This document shows positions 9,838-19,677 of a stretch of DNA of 64,000 nt, piece after piece. Source of the stretch: an uncultured Rhodocyclaceae bacterium (lineage in GTDB: Bacteria > Pseudomonadota > Gammaproteobacteria > Burkholderiales > Rhodocyclaceae); NCBI GenBank assembly GCA_907163075.1, contig CAJQTY010000002.1:310001-374000 (forward strand), in the 5' to 3' direction. The stretch's first letter is position 1, and the number at the start of each line of letters is the position of its first letter. Made by a program: the position numbers and the translations under genes. The notes under the pieces are model-generated. The model was not told the origin of the DNA, searched no databases, and was given only the letters and a program-made list of their open reading frames with translations.

Positions 9838-11877
9838 TCAGTGCCGATAAAAATCGGGAGAGCGAATGCTGTCGACAAAATCCCGTGTCTCGCGGTCTGG
9901 CGGAGGACTGAGCAGACTGACGACAATGATCGTCAGGAATCCGACGGAGATGCCCCAGATACCGGCCGACGTTGACTGTATGCCGAGCCAGGGATCCATG
10001 CCGATGCCATGTATGCCGAGCCAGGGAATGGCGTCAAGCTGAACACGTACCATGTAATACAAGGTAATGAGCAAGCCGATCACCATGCCGCTGATGGCTC
10101 CCGCCTTGTTGGCGCGTCTCCAGAAAATACCAAGCACGAGCGCAGGAAAAAACGCAGCACCGGCCAGCGAGAACGCCCAGGCGACCATAAACAGGATGGT
10201 TGCCGGCTTTTGCGAGGCGAGCATGGCGGCCAGCACCGCGACAACGAGCAGCAGCGTCTTGGATACAACCAGCCGCCACTGCGTCGTCGCATGCGGCCGG
10301 AAAATCTTGTAGTAGACGTCGTGCGAGAGGGCGCTGGCAATCGTCAGCAGCAAGCCGTCGGCCGTCGACAAGGCGGCAGCCAGCGCCCCGGCCGCGACCA
10401 GCCCGGAAATAACGTAGGGCAAGCCGGCAATCTCGGGCGTCGCCAGCACGATCACGTCGGGGTTGAGCGAGAGTTCGGCCAGTTGCAGAATGCCGTCATG
10501 GTTGATGTCCTCGATCGAGACCAGGCCGACTTTCCCCCACGCGCCAAGCCAGCTTGGCAATTGGGCAATCGTTGAGCCAACCAGGTTCGAGTAGATTTCG
10601 TACTTGGCGAAAACGGCGTAGGCGGGAGCGGTAAGATAGAGCGCCAGGATGAACAGCAGGGACCAGAAGACCGAACTGCGCGTCTCGTGTACGCTGGGCG
10701 TCGTGTAATACCGCATGAGCACGTGCGGCAGGGCCGCCGTGCCGACCATCAGACAGAATACGAGGGTGATGAAATTGAGTCGCATCGTCGCGCTCGCCGC
10801 TTCATCCTTACCGGGAAACGGCTCGACGTGGTGAGTCAGTTCACTGCCGCGCTGCGCCGCCTGCTGCATCGACGACTCCCAGTAATCGCGCGCGGCGTCG
10901 GGCGTCCTGGGCAACTCCCGGCGCTGCCGCTCAAGGGCAAAGACATCACGCATCCGCGCGTTGCTGCTTTTCAGGTTCTCGATTTGTACCGACAGCACGC
11001 GCCGCTCTTCGGCCAGCGATTCGGGCAACCCGGCAATGCGCGCGGCAAACGCGTCGGCGCGCTCGACGTAGAGGCGGCGCACGTCGATCTCGGCCGGATC
11101 GTTTGAAATTTTGTGCTCGAGCGTCTCGATTTTCTGCAGCACCTGTCCGTACATGACCTGCGGCACCGGAACACCGGTGAACTTGTACGACAGCATCGCC
11201 ACCGGCGCGATGTAGGCGACGATCAACACCAGGTACTGGGCCACCTGGGTCCAGGTGACCGCACGCATGCCGCCGAGAAACGAACAGACCAGAATTCCGG
11301 CCAAGCCGACAAAAACGCCAATCTCGAACTGCAAGCCGACAAAGCGGCTGGTAATGACGCCCACGCCATAAATCTGGGCGACCACGTAAATAAAGGAGGC
11401 CAGCACCGTGGCGAAGACACCGACCAGGCGCGCCGCATTGCCGCCATAGCGGGCGCCGAGAAAATCAGGAATGGTGTATTGGCCGAAACGTCGCAAATAC
11501 GGCGCCAGCAGCAGCGCGACCAGTACAAAGCCACCGGTCCAACCCATCACATAGGCCAGCCCCTGGTAACCCGTGAGATAGAGCGTACCCGCCAGGCCGA
11601 TGAACGATGCGGCGCTCATCCAGTCGGCGCCGGTGGCCATGCCGTTGAAGACGGCCGGAATCCTGCGGCCGGCGACATAGTATTCGGCCACGTTGGACGT
11701 GCGCGCCATGATGCCGATAGTGGCGTACAGAACGATGGTCAGGAACAGGAAGGCGTATCCGATCCAGCGCGGCGGCATGCCGTAGCGCTCGAGAACGCCC
11801 AGGACCAGGATGAATGCAAAAAAACAGCCCGTATAGAAGGCATAGTAGCGGCGCAACGGTGCGTCGGAATCGTTCAT
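9838..11877 (-). CDS. Sodium:solute symporter (VC_2705-like subfamily), probable acetate/organic acid transporter
   Basis: 679-residue polytopic transporter of the SSS family with about 13 membrane helices (for example YAFYTGCFFAFILVLGVLERYG near the start). The conserved SSS core appears as RRIPAVFNGMATGADWMSAASFIGLAGTLYL and GALAAALSTADGLLLTIASALSHDVYY. Unusual is a soluble insert of about 115 residues (roughly 245-360, IETLEHKISNDPAEIDVRRL onward), rich in charged residues and predicted helical, between two membrane halves. The neighbouring acs, DUF294 regulator and DUF4212 genes are the usual company of this subfamily and point to acetate or a similar short acid as substrate. That substrate is inference. 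Confidence 0.9.
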   Translation of the reverse strand: MNDSDAPLRRYYAFYTGCFFAFILVLGVLERYGMPPRWIGYAFLFLTIVLYATIGIMARTSNVAEYYVAGRRIPAVFNGMATGADWMSAASFIGLAGTLYLTGYQGLAYVMGWTGGFVLVALLLAPYLRRFGQYTIPDFLGARYGGNAARLVGVFATVLASFIYVVAQIYGVGVITSRFVGLQFEIGVFVGLAGILVCSFLGGMRAVTWTQVAQYLVLIVAYIAPVAMLSYKFTGVPVPQVMYGQVLQKIETLEHKISNDPAEIDVRRLYVERADAFAARIAGLPESLAEERRVLSVQIENLKSSNARMRDVFALERQRRELPRTPDAARDYWESSMQQAAQRGSELTHHVEPFPGKDEAASATMRLNFITLVFCLMVGTAALPHVLMRYYTTPSVHETRSSVFWSLLFILALYLTAPAYAVFAKYEIYSNLVGSTIAQLPSWLGAWGKVGLVSIEDINHDGILQLAELSLNPDVIVLATPEIAGLPYVISGLVAAGALAAALSTADGLLLTIASALSHDVYYKIFRPHATTQWRLVVSKTLLLVVAVLAAMLASQKPATILFMVAWAFSLAGAAFFPALVLGIFWRRANKAGAISGMVIGLLITLYYMVRVQLDAIPWLGIHGIGMDPWLGIQSTSAGIWGISVGFLTIIVVSLLSPPPDRETRDFVDSIRSPDFYRH

Positions 11878-11889
11878 CAGAGGGACACG

Positions 11890-12615
11890 CTAGCGACTCT
11901 CATGCATCCAGCGTCGCGATTTCTCGATTTTCATGAAACTGGCTGGTGAATCCGCACCCTTTTTGTTGCCGGCGGCAATCACGATCTGCAGTAGTTTGGC
12001 GGTGGCATAAGCATCGGATACCGCGTTATGGCGCAGAATGTTCTCGATCTCGAACTGGCGAAGCCAGTCGTCAAGTTCCATCCGGGCGTCCGTCCCGTAA
12101 TGGAAAAAAACGGGCAGCACCCAGGCCAGATCGATCCATGTCTGATCGAGCTCGATGCCGAGATACTCCGTCATCGCCTTGTCGATCATCGCCTGATCAA
12201 AAAAAGCGTGATAGGCCACGAGCGGCGCTTTGCCAATGTAGCGAAGAAAGGAAAGCAGCGCCTCGACCGGCTCCACCCCTTCGCTCTGAGCCGACCCGCC
12301 AATACCGTGAATCAGGATGTTCTCGTGGGTGCTGACCTGATCCTGCCGCAGCACGACCTGAAAAGCATCGTTGACATCCAGGCGGCCGTCGACCAGCGCC
12401 ACAGCGCCAATCGAAATCAGGCGATCCTTGCGCATGTTGAGTCCGCTGGTCTCAACGTCGACAATCACGTACCGGCCATCATTGTGCTGACGATGAAGAT
12501 CGTCCGCCGGCAAGCCCTGCCAGGCTTCGATGGCCTGCCGCTGTTCGGCCGAGAGAACGATTTTTCGTTTCTCTTTCCCGCCCCCGATGACTCTGGAAAA
12601 CCAGTTCATGATCAA
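11890..12615 (-). CDS. DnaQ-like 3'-5' exonuclease
   Basis: 241 residues with the DEDDh exonuclease fold: YVIVDVETSGLNMRKDRLISIGAV carries the first Asp-x-Glu, AYHAFFDQAMID the second Asp, and HNAVSDAYATAKLLQ the His and last Asp. All catalytic residues are present. The N-terminal 45 residues are a basic, family-specific extension. The start at 12615 overlaps the end of the upstream gene by four bases (ATGA), so they are translationally coupled; ATG 12609 is an alternative. Annotated in relatives as a DNA polymerase III epsilon-like protein, but in this neighbourhood it always travels with the DUF294 protein and symporter. A replication role is unlikely; the actual substrate is unknown. Confidence 0.9.
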   Translation of the reverse strand: MIMNWFSRVIGGGKEKRKIVLSAEQRQAIEAWQGLPADDLHRQHNDGRYVIVDVETSGLNMRKDRLISIGAVALVDGRLDVNDAFQVVLRQDQVSTHENILIHGIGGSAQSEGVEPVEALLSFLRYIGKAPLVAYHAFFDQAMIDKAMTEYLGIELDQTWIDLAWVLPVFFHYGTDARMELDDWLRQFEIENILRHNAVSDAYATAKLLQIVIAAGNKKGADSPASFMKIEKSRRWMHESR

Positions 12616-14522
12616 AGCTGGTAATCAAGCTTGAGGCGTTGCTGGAGCTTGCGCGCCTGACGGAAAGCCTCTTTCAGAATGCGGCGATCGACTTCGTTGA
12701 GGTCGTCTGGCGTGATCAGGTTATCCCCCTCCCTGCCCTGCGCCTGTTCCGAGTGCTGATGGCGCAAGCGCAGCAACTGGATGAAGTTGAAGGCATCCAC
12801 GGCAGCCGCCGCCTCTTCCGGCGGAGTATGCATGGCCGCCGCCGCCAGCCTGAGGCGCTGCACCGTGTTGGTGGCCGAAACTTTGTGTGCCATGGCGAAT
12901 ATCCGTGCCGCGTCGATGAACAGTCGCGCGCCATACTTCTTCAGATCGATGGTTCCCGGATGATCCGGATCGGCGTCGGTCACGAAGTCGCGGAACTTGC
13001 CAAGCGGCGGCAGGATACTGACGGCGTTGCCCGCGAGCATGCGCAGAAACAGCGGATTGTTCCGCGTATGCCGCAACAGCGTCAAACGCATGCGTTCGGC
13101 CAGGTTGAACTTCCCGTACAAAGGCCTGAAGTCGAAAAAAATCGTCGCGTTCAGCAGCGCCTGGGGCTCCGGCATGCGAATCCAGTTATCGAATTTCTCT
13201 TCCCACTCTTCGAGCGTCAGGCACAGCGCCGGATTGCCGGCCATGATGTTGCCCGAGCACAAGGGAAACCCGCATTTGTCGAGATCGGCATTGACGTCGC
13301 GGGCGAACTCGAGCAGCACCAGTTGCGTCTGCTCGCGATCCATGATGTCGGTGCAGATATAGACGATTCCGTTATCCTGATCGGTACTGAAGGTCTGCTC
13401 GTCGCGCCCCTCGGAACCGAACGACAGCCAGGCCCATTCAATGCCGTAGAGGTCGTGCCGGTCGAGATTGATCTGGATGACGCGGCGCGTCAGCGTATCG
13501 TTGAGCGCCGAAATGAACTGGGTGATCTGCTCGGCACCGACGCCCTGCGCCAGCATATTGAGCGACAGCTGGCGTACCTCCTGGCTGGCCAGCAGCAACA
13601 TGTCGATACTGGTCGCCGAATCGATCGTCTGGCGAATCTGCCGGAGTCCGACGCGTTGCAGCGAAAACAGGTCGCGCTCCGAGACGACCCCCTTAAGGTG
13701 GCCGCCCTCGTCCACCGCCAGCACGTGACGCACGCCATGCTTGGCCATCGCCAGTGCCGCATCGTAGGCGTTGGCGGCAAACGGCAGGGTGTACGGATCG
13801 CGCGTCATGACCGAATGAATCGGATCGTCGAGCGATGCTTCCGGCAGAACCACCCGCTTGAGAACGTCGGATTGGGTAAAAATGCCGACCGGCTGCTGCT
13901 CGGCATCGACCACGATCATCGAACCAATGTTGCGCCCGGCCATCAACTCGATGACTTGCCGCGTCGGCGTGTCCGGGGTGACCGCAATCGGCTCTTTCTT
14001 GATGATCGCCGCCAGCGGCGAATTCATCGTCTGCTGCTCGGCGACGTGCTGCGAGAACTGCATTTGCAGTTGCTGGCGCGACTGGCTGAGAAGGCTGGCG
14101 AGGGACTGCGTGCAGTACAGATTGAGAACCGGACTCTTCTGCATCAATACGAGAAAATCGTCAGCGGACAGTTCATAGCAAAAAATATCAGAAAGCGCGG
14201 TGTAGGTGCTGGTCGATGGACGTTGCGCCATCACCGAACTGATCGAAAAACCCTCGCCCGGGCCCATCGTCAGCATCGAATGTTCGACCGCACCAAGTTC
14301 ACCCGCCTGACGCACCTGAACCTTGCCACGTTGCAGAATTCTGAATACCCGGACCGCGCCGGACTCCGGAGAAATGATCACGGAATCCTTGGCGTAATAG
14401 GCCAACCTGGCGTTTTCGCCGAGAAAGCGCATGGCCTCCGGCTCCATGCGATCGAACGGCGGATACGATCGCAGAAACTCGATTGTTGCCGAAACCAGCA
14501 TCTCCGTTGCGCTGTTGCTCAT
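12612..14522 (-). CDS. cNMP-binding / CBS-pair / DUF294 nucleotidyltransferase-like regulator
   Basis: 636 residues in four blocks: an N-terminal Crp-like cNMP-binding domain (about 20-135, with GPGEGFSISSVMAQRPS), a CBS pair (about 160-285, with PTRQVIELMAGRNIGSMIVVD and HGVRHVLAVDEGGHLKGVVSERDLF), a GlnD-type nucleotidyltransferase (about 300-460, with SFGSEGRDEQTFSTDQDNG) and a substrate-binding-like C-terminus. The GSEGR..(x)..DQDNG residues are those that bind nucleotide and metal in the family. Predicted to be a cytoplasmic signalling protein that reads cyclic nucleotide and adenylate levels. Location with acs and the acetate-type symporter suggests control of acetate use; this is inference. 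Overlaps the exonuclease gene by four bases. Confidence 0.9.
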   Translation of the reverse strand: MSNSATEMLVSATIEFLRSYPPFDRMEPEAMRFLGENARLAYYAKDSVIISPESGAVRVFRILQRGKVQVRQAGELGAVEHSMLTMGPGEGFSISSVMAQRPSTSTYTALSDIFCYELSADDFLVLMQKSPVLNLYCTQSLASLLSQSRQQLQMQFSQHVAEQQTMNSPLAAIIKKEPIAVTPDTPTRQVIELMAGRNIGSMIVVDAEQQPVGIFTQSDVLKRVVLPEASLDDPIHSVMTRDPYTLPFAANAYDAALAMAKHGVRHVLAVDEGGHLKGVVSERDLFSLQRVGLRQIRQTIDSATSIDMLLLASQEVRQLSLNMLAQGVGAEQITQFISALNDTLTRRVIQINLDRHDLYGIEWAWLSFGSEGRDEQTFSTDQDNGIVYICTDIMDREQTQLVLLEFARDVNADLDKCGFPLCSGNIMAGNPALCLTLEEWEEKFDNWIRMPEPQALLNATIFFDFRPLYGKFNLAERMRLTLLRHTRNNPLFLRMLAGNAVSILPPLGKFRDFVTDADPDHPGTIDLKKYGARLFIDAARIFAMAHKVSATNTVQRLRLAAAAMHTPPEEAAAAVDAFNFIQLLRLRHQHSEQAQGREGDNLITPDDLNEVDRRILKEAFRQARKLQQRLKLDYQL

Positions 14523-14547
14523 CCCTGCTCCTTGATCGGTACAAACG

Positions 14548-14580
14548 TTCAGGCCGGCACACGCAATGTGCCGGCCTGAA
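14548..14580 (-). terminator. Hairpin terminator after acs
   Basis: TTCAGGCCGGCACA (14548-14561) and its exact complement at 14567-14580 form a 14-bp stem with a 5-base loop, about 90 bases downstream of the acs stop and before the DUF294 gene. No strong T-run follows on the minus strand, so termination may be partial and allow some read-through. Confidence 0.6.
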
Positions 14581-14670
14581 CAGCGGTGTATAGTTGCCGC
14601 CTGGTGCTACTTGTTGCATCGAATGAACTATTCATGCAAACGATGCTTGCCTCCACTCACCCTATCAAAA

Positions 14671-16638
14671 TCAATGGCCTTTCAACTGCTCGAGAATCGC
14701 CGGATTTTCAAGTGTCGAAACATCCTGCGCGACCGTCTCGCCCTTGGCCAGCGAACGGAGCAGGCGACGCATAATCTTACCCGAACGCGTCTTCGGCAGG
14801 TTCTCGCCAAAGCGAATATCTTTCGGCTTGGCAATCGGACCGATTTCTTTACCGACGTGATCCTGCAATTCCTTGATCATCTTGGCCGCCGCCTCGCCGA
14901 CAGGGCGTGCGCCCTTGAGCACGACGAAGGCGCAGATCGCCTCGCCGGTCAGGTCGTCAGGGCGCCCGACGACCGCCGCTTCAGCGACCATCGGATGCGA
15001 AACCAGCGCCGACTCGATTTCCATCGTGCCCATGCGGTGACCGGACACGTTCAGCACGTCGTCGATACGGCCGGTGATCGTGAAGTAGCCAGTCGTGACG
15101 TCGCGCACCGAGCCGTCGCCGGCGAGGTACAACTTGCCGTTGAAATCGTCGGGATAATAGGACCGCTTGAAGCGCTCCGGGTCGTTCCAGATGTTGCGGA
15201 TCATCGACGGCCACGGCTTCTTGACGACGAGCAGGCCGCCCTTGCCCCAATCGAGTTCGGTACCGGTTTCATCGACAATGGTCGCCTGGATACCGGGGAA
15301 AGGCAGGGTGCACGAACCCGGCACCATCGGCGTCACGCCCGGCAGCGGCGTGATCATGTGGCCGCCGGTTTCGGTTTGCCAGAAGGTATCCACGATCGGG
15401 CAGCGGCTGCCGCCGACGCTCTCGTAATACCACATCCACGCCGCCGGATTGATCGGTTCACCGACCGTACCGAGCAGACGCAGCGACGACAGGTCGTAAT
15501 TGGTCGGCGCAACGGCCGGATTAGTGTCGGAAGCCTTGATCAGCGACCGGATCGCGGTCGGCGCCGTGTAGAAGATGGTGATCTTGTGCTCCTGGATCAT
15601 CTTCCAGAAGCGGCCGGCGTCAGGATAAACCGGCACGCCTTCGAAAACCATCTGTGTTCCGCCGCAGGCCAGGGGACCGTAGGTGATATACGTGTGGCCG
15701 GTAACCCAGCCGATATCGGCGGTACACCAGAAGATGTCGGACGGCTTGAGGTCGAAGGTCCACTTCATGGTCAGCACGGCGTGCAGCATATAGCCGCCGG
15801 TCGAGTGCTGAACGCCCTTCGGCTTGCCGGTCGAACCCGAGGTATAAAGCAGGAACAGCGGATGCTCGGCTTCGACCCACTCGGGCTCGCACACGTCGGA
15901 CTGGCCGGCAACCACGTCATCCCACCAGACGTCACGGCCGGCGACCATCGGGCAGGCGCCGCCGGTGCGCTTGAAGACGATCACGGTCTTGACCGTATCG
16001 CAACCGCCCATCGCGATGCCTTCGTCGACCGCCGGTTTGAGCGGAAGTCTCTTGCCGCCCCGGCACTGCTCGTCGGTCGTAATCACCGCTACGGCGCCGG
16101 CATCGTTGATCCGGTCGCGCACCGACTGGGCCGAAAAACCGCCGAACACCACCGAGTGGATGGCGCCGATGCGGGCGCAGGCCTGCATGGCCACGACACC
16201 CTCGATACCCATGGCCATATAGATGATGACGCGGTCGCCTTTCTTGATTCCCTTGGCGCGCAGACCGTTGGCCAACTTGCTGACCTTGGTCAGCAGATCC
16301 TTGTAGGTGATTTTCAGTACTTCGCCGTCGTCGGTTTCGGAAATGATCGCCACCCGATCGCCCAGGCCGGCTTCGATATTGCGATCCAGGCAATTGTACG
16401 AAGCGTTCAGCGTACCGTCCGCAAACCACTTGAAGAAAGGCGCATTGGACTCGTCGAGTACCTGCGTGAAGGGCTGTTTCCAGCTCACATGCTCACGCGC
16501 CAGACGGGCCCAGTAGCCCGTGTAATCCTTGTTGGCCTCGTCGCACAGTGCATTGTATGCATCCATGCCGGAAATCGTTGCCTGCTTGACGAACTCGGCA
16601 GGTGGCTGAAAGAGCTTAACAGAGTCGTTCTGGGACAT
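14671..16638 (-). CDS. acs: Acetyl-CoA synthetase (AMP-forming)
   Basis: 655 residues. Activates acetate with ATP and CoA to acetyl-CoA. The adenylate-forming signature [21 protein letters not shown], the acetate-pocket region [19 protein letters not shown] and the hinge-to-C-terminus with [20 protein letters not shown] are all present. The C-terminal acetylation/catalytic lysine motif reads [12 protein letters not shown], with Lys in the SGK position. A clear AGGAGAT site precedes ATG 16638. Full length for the family. First gene of the acetate-linked minus-strand group. Confidence 0.97.
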   Translation of the reverse strand: MSQNDSVKLFQPPAEFVKQATISGMDAYNALCDEANKDYTGYWARLAREHVSWKQPFTQVLDESNAPFFKWFADGTLNASYNCLDRNIEAGLGDRVAIISETDDGEVLKITYKDLLTKVSKLANGLRAKGIKKGDRVIIYMAMGIEGVVAMQACARIGAIHSVVFGGFSAQSVRDRINDAGAVAVITTDEQCRGGKRLPLKPAVDEGIAMGGCDTVKTVIVFKRTGGACPMVAGRDVWWDDVVAGQSDVCEPEWVEAEHPLFLLYTSGSTGKPKGVQHSTGGYMLHAVLTMKWTFDLKPSDIFWCTADIGWVTGHTYITYGPLACGGTQMVFEGVPVYPDAGRFWKMIQEHKITIFYTAPTAIRSLIKASDTNPAVAPTNYDLSSLRLLGTVGEPINPAAWMWYYESVGGSRCPIVDTFWQTETGGHMITPLPGVTPMVPGSCTLPFPGIQATIVDETGTELDWGKGGLLVVKKPWPSMIRNIWNDPERFKRSYYPDDFNGKLYLAGDGSVRDVTTGYFTITGRIDDVLNVSGHRMGTMEIESALVSHPMVAEAAVVGRPDDLTGEAICAFVVLKGARPVGEAAAKMIKELQDHVGKEIGPIAKPKDIRFGENLPKTRSGKIMRRLLRSLAKGETVAQDVSTLENPAILEQLKGH

Positions 16639-17042
16639 ATTCCATCTCCTGTGCTGTCTTCAAAAGCGGCTTGAAAATCGGGGCGTGCGACCGCACCGAG
16701 ACAAACCACACTCACAATTCGCAACCCGGCGTGATGGATAGACAAAAAAGTGTCTTTGCATATTGAAACAATCACGCGAATCGGAATGGATTAGATGCCC
16801 CGAATCTTACACATCACTTACATAAACGTGTCGGGCATACCGCGAACACCGCCGCAGCGAATGTTTCCTCCGCATCGCTTTCGGTGAAAGGACAATCGAC
16901 GGTCGCTATTGTCTTGTATTTCTGATAGAGGCCGAGCAGCGCGACAAATCTTGCACAAACTCGCTGCACATCGGGCCTGAAACCGGCTACCATTTATCAT
17001 CGACGCTAAAAGAAACGCGAACGTATCAACAAGGACATCAAA
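16639..17042. other. 404-bp divergent intergenic region, acs / hemerythrin
   Basis: Shared upstream region of two divergent genes. It holds the acs ribosome site (AGGAGAT), a small AGACA..TGTCT stem around a run of A (about 16739-16754), and AAGGA seven bases before the TTG start of the hemerythrin gene. I could not recognise a confident sigma70 promoter, an FNR box or a terminator. The 60-codon minus-strand frame at 16818-17000 is not convincing. Confidence 0.5.
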
Positions 17043-17942
17043 TTGAAAAAGTGCGGTTGGACCTCAGCATTTGAAACCGGCATTTCGACCATGGACATGG
17101 ATCACCAAGCGCTGCTTGGTTTGATCAATCGGGTCATTGCCGCCAGCGAAGAATCCAATCTGGCCGGACTGAAATCATCACTCCTCGACCTGCATGACGA
17201 AATGATCGCGCATTTCGAGCGCGAGGAGCAGTTGATGGCCGAGTGCATGTATGCGGCGGCCGATCAGCACCAGGAAGAGCACCAGCAGTTGTCGGACGAA
17301 GTTCAGGATCAGATCAAGGATCTGGACGCGGGCAAGGCCAACATTTCCTATATTGCGCGCTTCATGCGCAACTGGCTTATCCAGCATATCGTCACCAAGG
17401 ACGCCCAGTTCGGCAATGCAGTGGTCGCACAGGATGGTACGACCGACCGGCGTCAAACCCGCGCCGACGACATCGACATCTTTGGCGAACGGCGACTGGG
17501 CAACCTGGACTCGATCCACTGGTCGCCGACACTGGCGCTCGGCGTTGAGGCCATAGACGCCAACCACCACGCCATGATCGATCTGCTCAATGCCATTCTT
17601 CTGGCCAGAAAAACGGCCGATAAAGCCGTCCTGGCGTCGCTCTTGCAACAGTTTGGAAACCAGACGGTCCTGGACTTTCAGATTGAAGAGGCCTTCATGT
17701 TGAAACTTTCGGTCGAAGACGCCCGGATACACAGAGAGGAGCACCAAAAACTTCTGGAAGAGTTCGCGAACCAGGTGGACGATTGGCGAGAAAATCGAAT
17801 CTCTGCCGAACTGTTGTCGCGCTTCATGTACCGTTGGCTGATACGCCACATCGACGCGCTGGATATCCCGCTGGGCCGGGCCATAATTCAGCAGAACCAG
17901 AGATCCATCGCTGGATCGAATTCGCCCAAGCCGGCGACCTGA
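17043..17942 (+). CDS. Tandem two-domain hemerythrin
   Basis: 299 residues, two bacteriohemerythrin domains; soluble, no signal peptide. TTG start with AAGGA seven bases upstream. Domain 1 (about 1-130) keeps the whole di-iron set: His21 (MDMDHQALL), His57 and Glu61 (HFEREE), His76 and His80 (HQEEH), His115 and Asp120 (QHIVTKD). Domain 2 (about 155-290) has NHHAMIDLL, HREEH and RHIDALD, but the HFxxEE position reads D-F-Q-I-E-E, with Asp211 in place of the expected His. Single-domain relatives bind O2 reversibly and serve oxygen sensing, storage or delivery in microaerobes. The second site may be altered or inactive. Confidence 0.9.
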   Translation: MKKCGWTSAFETGISTMDMDHQALLGLINRVIAASEESNLAGLKSSLLDLHDEMIAHFEREEQLMAECMYAAADQHQEEHQQLSDEVQDQIKDLDAGKANISYIARFMRNWLIQHIVTKDAQFGNAVVAQDGTTDRRQTRADDIDIFGERRLGNLDSIHWSPTLALGVEAIDANHHAMIDLLNAILLARKTADKAVLASLLQQFGNQTVLDFQIEEAFMLKLSVEDARIHREEHQKLLEEFANQVDDWRENRISAELLSRFMYRWLIRHIDALDIPLGRAIIQQNQRSIAGSNSPKPAT

Positions 17943-18072
17943 ACCCATCATCGATCGACATCGCGCAGACCGATACCTGCGCGGAAAACCGGCACTTCCC
18001 GTGCAGCCCAATTTGGCAAACTCTGCCCGCAATGCCCGAACAATTTCGCCAACCATTGATAGAAAGCCAGAA

Positions 18073-19605
18073 ATGACCGCCATCAAGCAGGAAGATCTGA
18101 TCCAGAGCATCGCCGACGCCTTCCAGTACATTAGTTACTACCACCCGCTCGACTTCATCACCGCGCTCGGCCAAGCCTACGAACGCGAAGAATCTCCGGC
18201 GGCCAAGGACGCCATCGCCCAGATCCTGACCAACTCGCGCATGTCCGCCGAGGGCCACCGTCCGATCTGCCAGGACACCGGGATCGGCATGGTCTTTCTC
18301 AAGGTCGGCATGGACATCCAGTGGCCCGACGCCACGATGAGCCTGCAGGAAATGGTCAACGAAGGCGTGCGCCGCGCCTACGCCGACCCGGACAACCCGT
18401 TGCGCGCCTCGGTGCTCGCTGATCCCTACGGCACGCGCAAAAACACCAAGGACAACACACCGGCCGTCGTGCATTTCGAAATCGTCCCCGGCCACCACGT
18501 CGAGGTCATCTGCGCCGCCAAGGGCGGCGGCTCGGAAGCCAAGGCCAAGTTCGCCATGCTCAACCCCTCCGACGACCTCGTCGACTGGATCCTCAAGACC
18601 GTGCCGACCATGGGCGCCGGCTGGTGCCCGCCCGGTATCATCGGCGTCGGCATCGGCGGCACGCCGGAAAAAGCCATGCTGATGGCCAAGGAATCGATCA
18701 TGGCCCCGGTCGACATCCAGGAGCTCAAGGCGCGCGGCGCCACGACGCGGACCGAAGAACTGCGCCTCGAACTGTATGAGAAGATCAATGCCCTCGGCAT
18801 CGGCGCCCAGGGCCTTGGCGGCCTGACCACGGTGCTCGACGTCAAGGTGCTCGACTTCCCCTGCCACGCCGCCAACCTGCCGGTCGCCCTGGTTCCCAAC
18901 TGCGCCGCCACACGCCACATCCACTTCCATCTCGATGGTTCCGGCCCGGCCAAACTTGAGCCTCCGAAACTCGCCGACTGGCCGGCCGTGACGTGGACGG
19001 CCGACACCAAATCCGCCACGCGCGTCGATCTGAACACGCTGACCAGGGAACAGGTCGCCGCCTGGACACCCGGCCAGAAGCTTCTTCTCAACGGCAAGAT
19101 GCTGACCGGCCGCGACGCCGCGCACAAGCGCATCGCCGACATGCTGGCCAAGGGCGAGAAACTTCCGGTCGACTTCACCAACCGGGTCATCTACTACGTC
19201 GGCCCGGTCGATCCGGTGCGCGACGAGGTGGTCGGCCCGGCCGGCCCGACGACGGCCACGCGCATGGACAAATTCACGCGCATGATGCTGGAAAAGACCG
19301 GCCTCATCTCAATGGTCGGCAAGTCCGAGCGCGGCCCCGCCGCCATCGCGGCGATCAAGGACAACAAGTCGGCCTACATGATGGCCGTCGGCGGCGCCGC
19401 CTACCTCGTCGCCAAGGCGATCAAGGCTGCCAAAGTCGTTGGTTTTGCGGACTTGGGCATGGAAGCCATCTACGAGTTCGACGTGCAGGACATGCCGGTC
19501 ACCGTCGCCGTTGATTCGAACGGCACGGCGGTGCACACCACCGGACCGAAGGAATGGCAGATCAAGATCGGCAAGATCCCTTACGCCGAGCCCGCCGCCC
19601 ACTGA
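18073..19605 (+). CDS. fumA: Fumarate hydratase, class I (iron-sulfur)
   Basis: 510 residues, the single-chain class I type with a 4Fe-4S cluster; interconverts fumarate and L-malate in the TCA cycle. ATG 18073 (MTAIKQEDLIQSIADAFQYIS) is the family start; the longer frame from GTG 18001 adds an implausible N-terminus. Cluster cysteines appear in RPICQDTGIGMVFLK, in VPNCAATRHIHF and probably in the C-terminal half. The C-terminal part has the conserved DLGMEAIYEFDVQDMPVTV and TTGPKEWQIKIGKIP. It stands alone downstream of the hemerythrin gene and ends in its own terminator. Confidence 0.96.
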   Translation: MTAIKQEDLIQSIADAFQYISYYHPLDFITALGQAYEREESPAAKDAIAQILTNSRMSAEGHRPICQDTGIGMVFLKVGMDIQWPDATMSLQEMVNEGVRRAYADPDNPLRASVLADPYGTRKNTKDNTPAVVHFEIVPGHHVEVICAAKGGGSEAKAKFAMLNPSDDLVDWILKTVPTMGAGWCPPGIIGVGIGGTPEKAMLMAKESIMAPVDIQELKARGATTRTEELRLELYEKINALGIGAQGLGGLTTVLDVKVLDFPCHAANLPVALVPNCAATRHIHFHLDGSGPAKLEPPKLADWPAVTWTADTKSATRVDLNTLTREQVAAWTPGQKLLLNGKMLTGRDAAHKRIADMLAKGEKLPVDFTNRVIYYVGPVDPVRDEVVGPAGPTTATRMDKFTRMMLEKTGLISMVGKSERGPAAIAAIKDNKSAYMMAVGGAAYLVAKAIKAAKVVGFADLGMEAIYEFDVQDMPVTVAVDSNGTAVHTTGPKEWQIKIGKIPYAEPAAH

Positions 19606-19622
19606 TCGCCGAAGTCAGGATT

Positions 19623-19653
19623 CAAGAAAGCCGGCCGCGCGCCGGCTTTCTTG
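19623..19653 (+). terminator. Terminator after fumarase
   Basis: CAAGAAAGCCGGC (19623-19635), loop CGCGC, GCCGGCTTTCTTG (19641-19653): a perfect 13-bp stem 17 bases after the fumarase stop. The right arm ends in TTTCTTG, giving a modest T-rich tail. Confidence 0.8.
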
Positions 19654-19677
19654 CGTAATGGCAATGTATTGCCGGCC

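Noticed and set aside
12639-14579. 646-codon plus-strand frame opposite the DUF294 regulator
   Set aside because: His/Arg-rich shadow; the minus-strand gene has clear domains throughout.
14566-16674. 702-codon plus-strand frame opposite acs
   Set aside because: Shadow of acetyl-CoA synthetase; no recognisable domain and it runs through the terminator.
16818-17000. 60-codon minus-strand frame in the acs/hemerythrin gap
   Set aside because: Arg/Cys-rich composition, no ribosome site and no family features.
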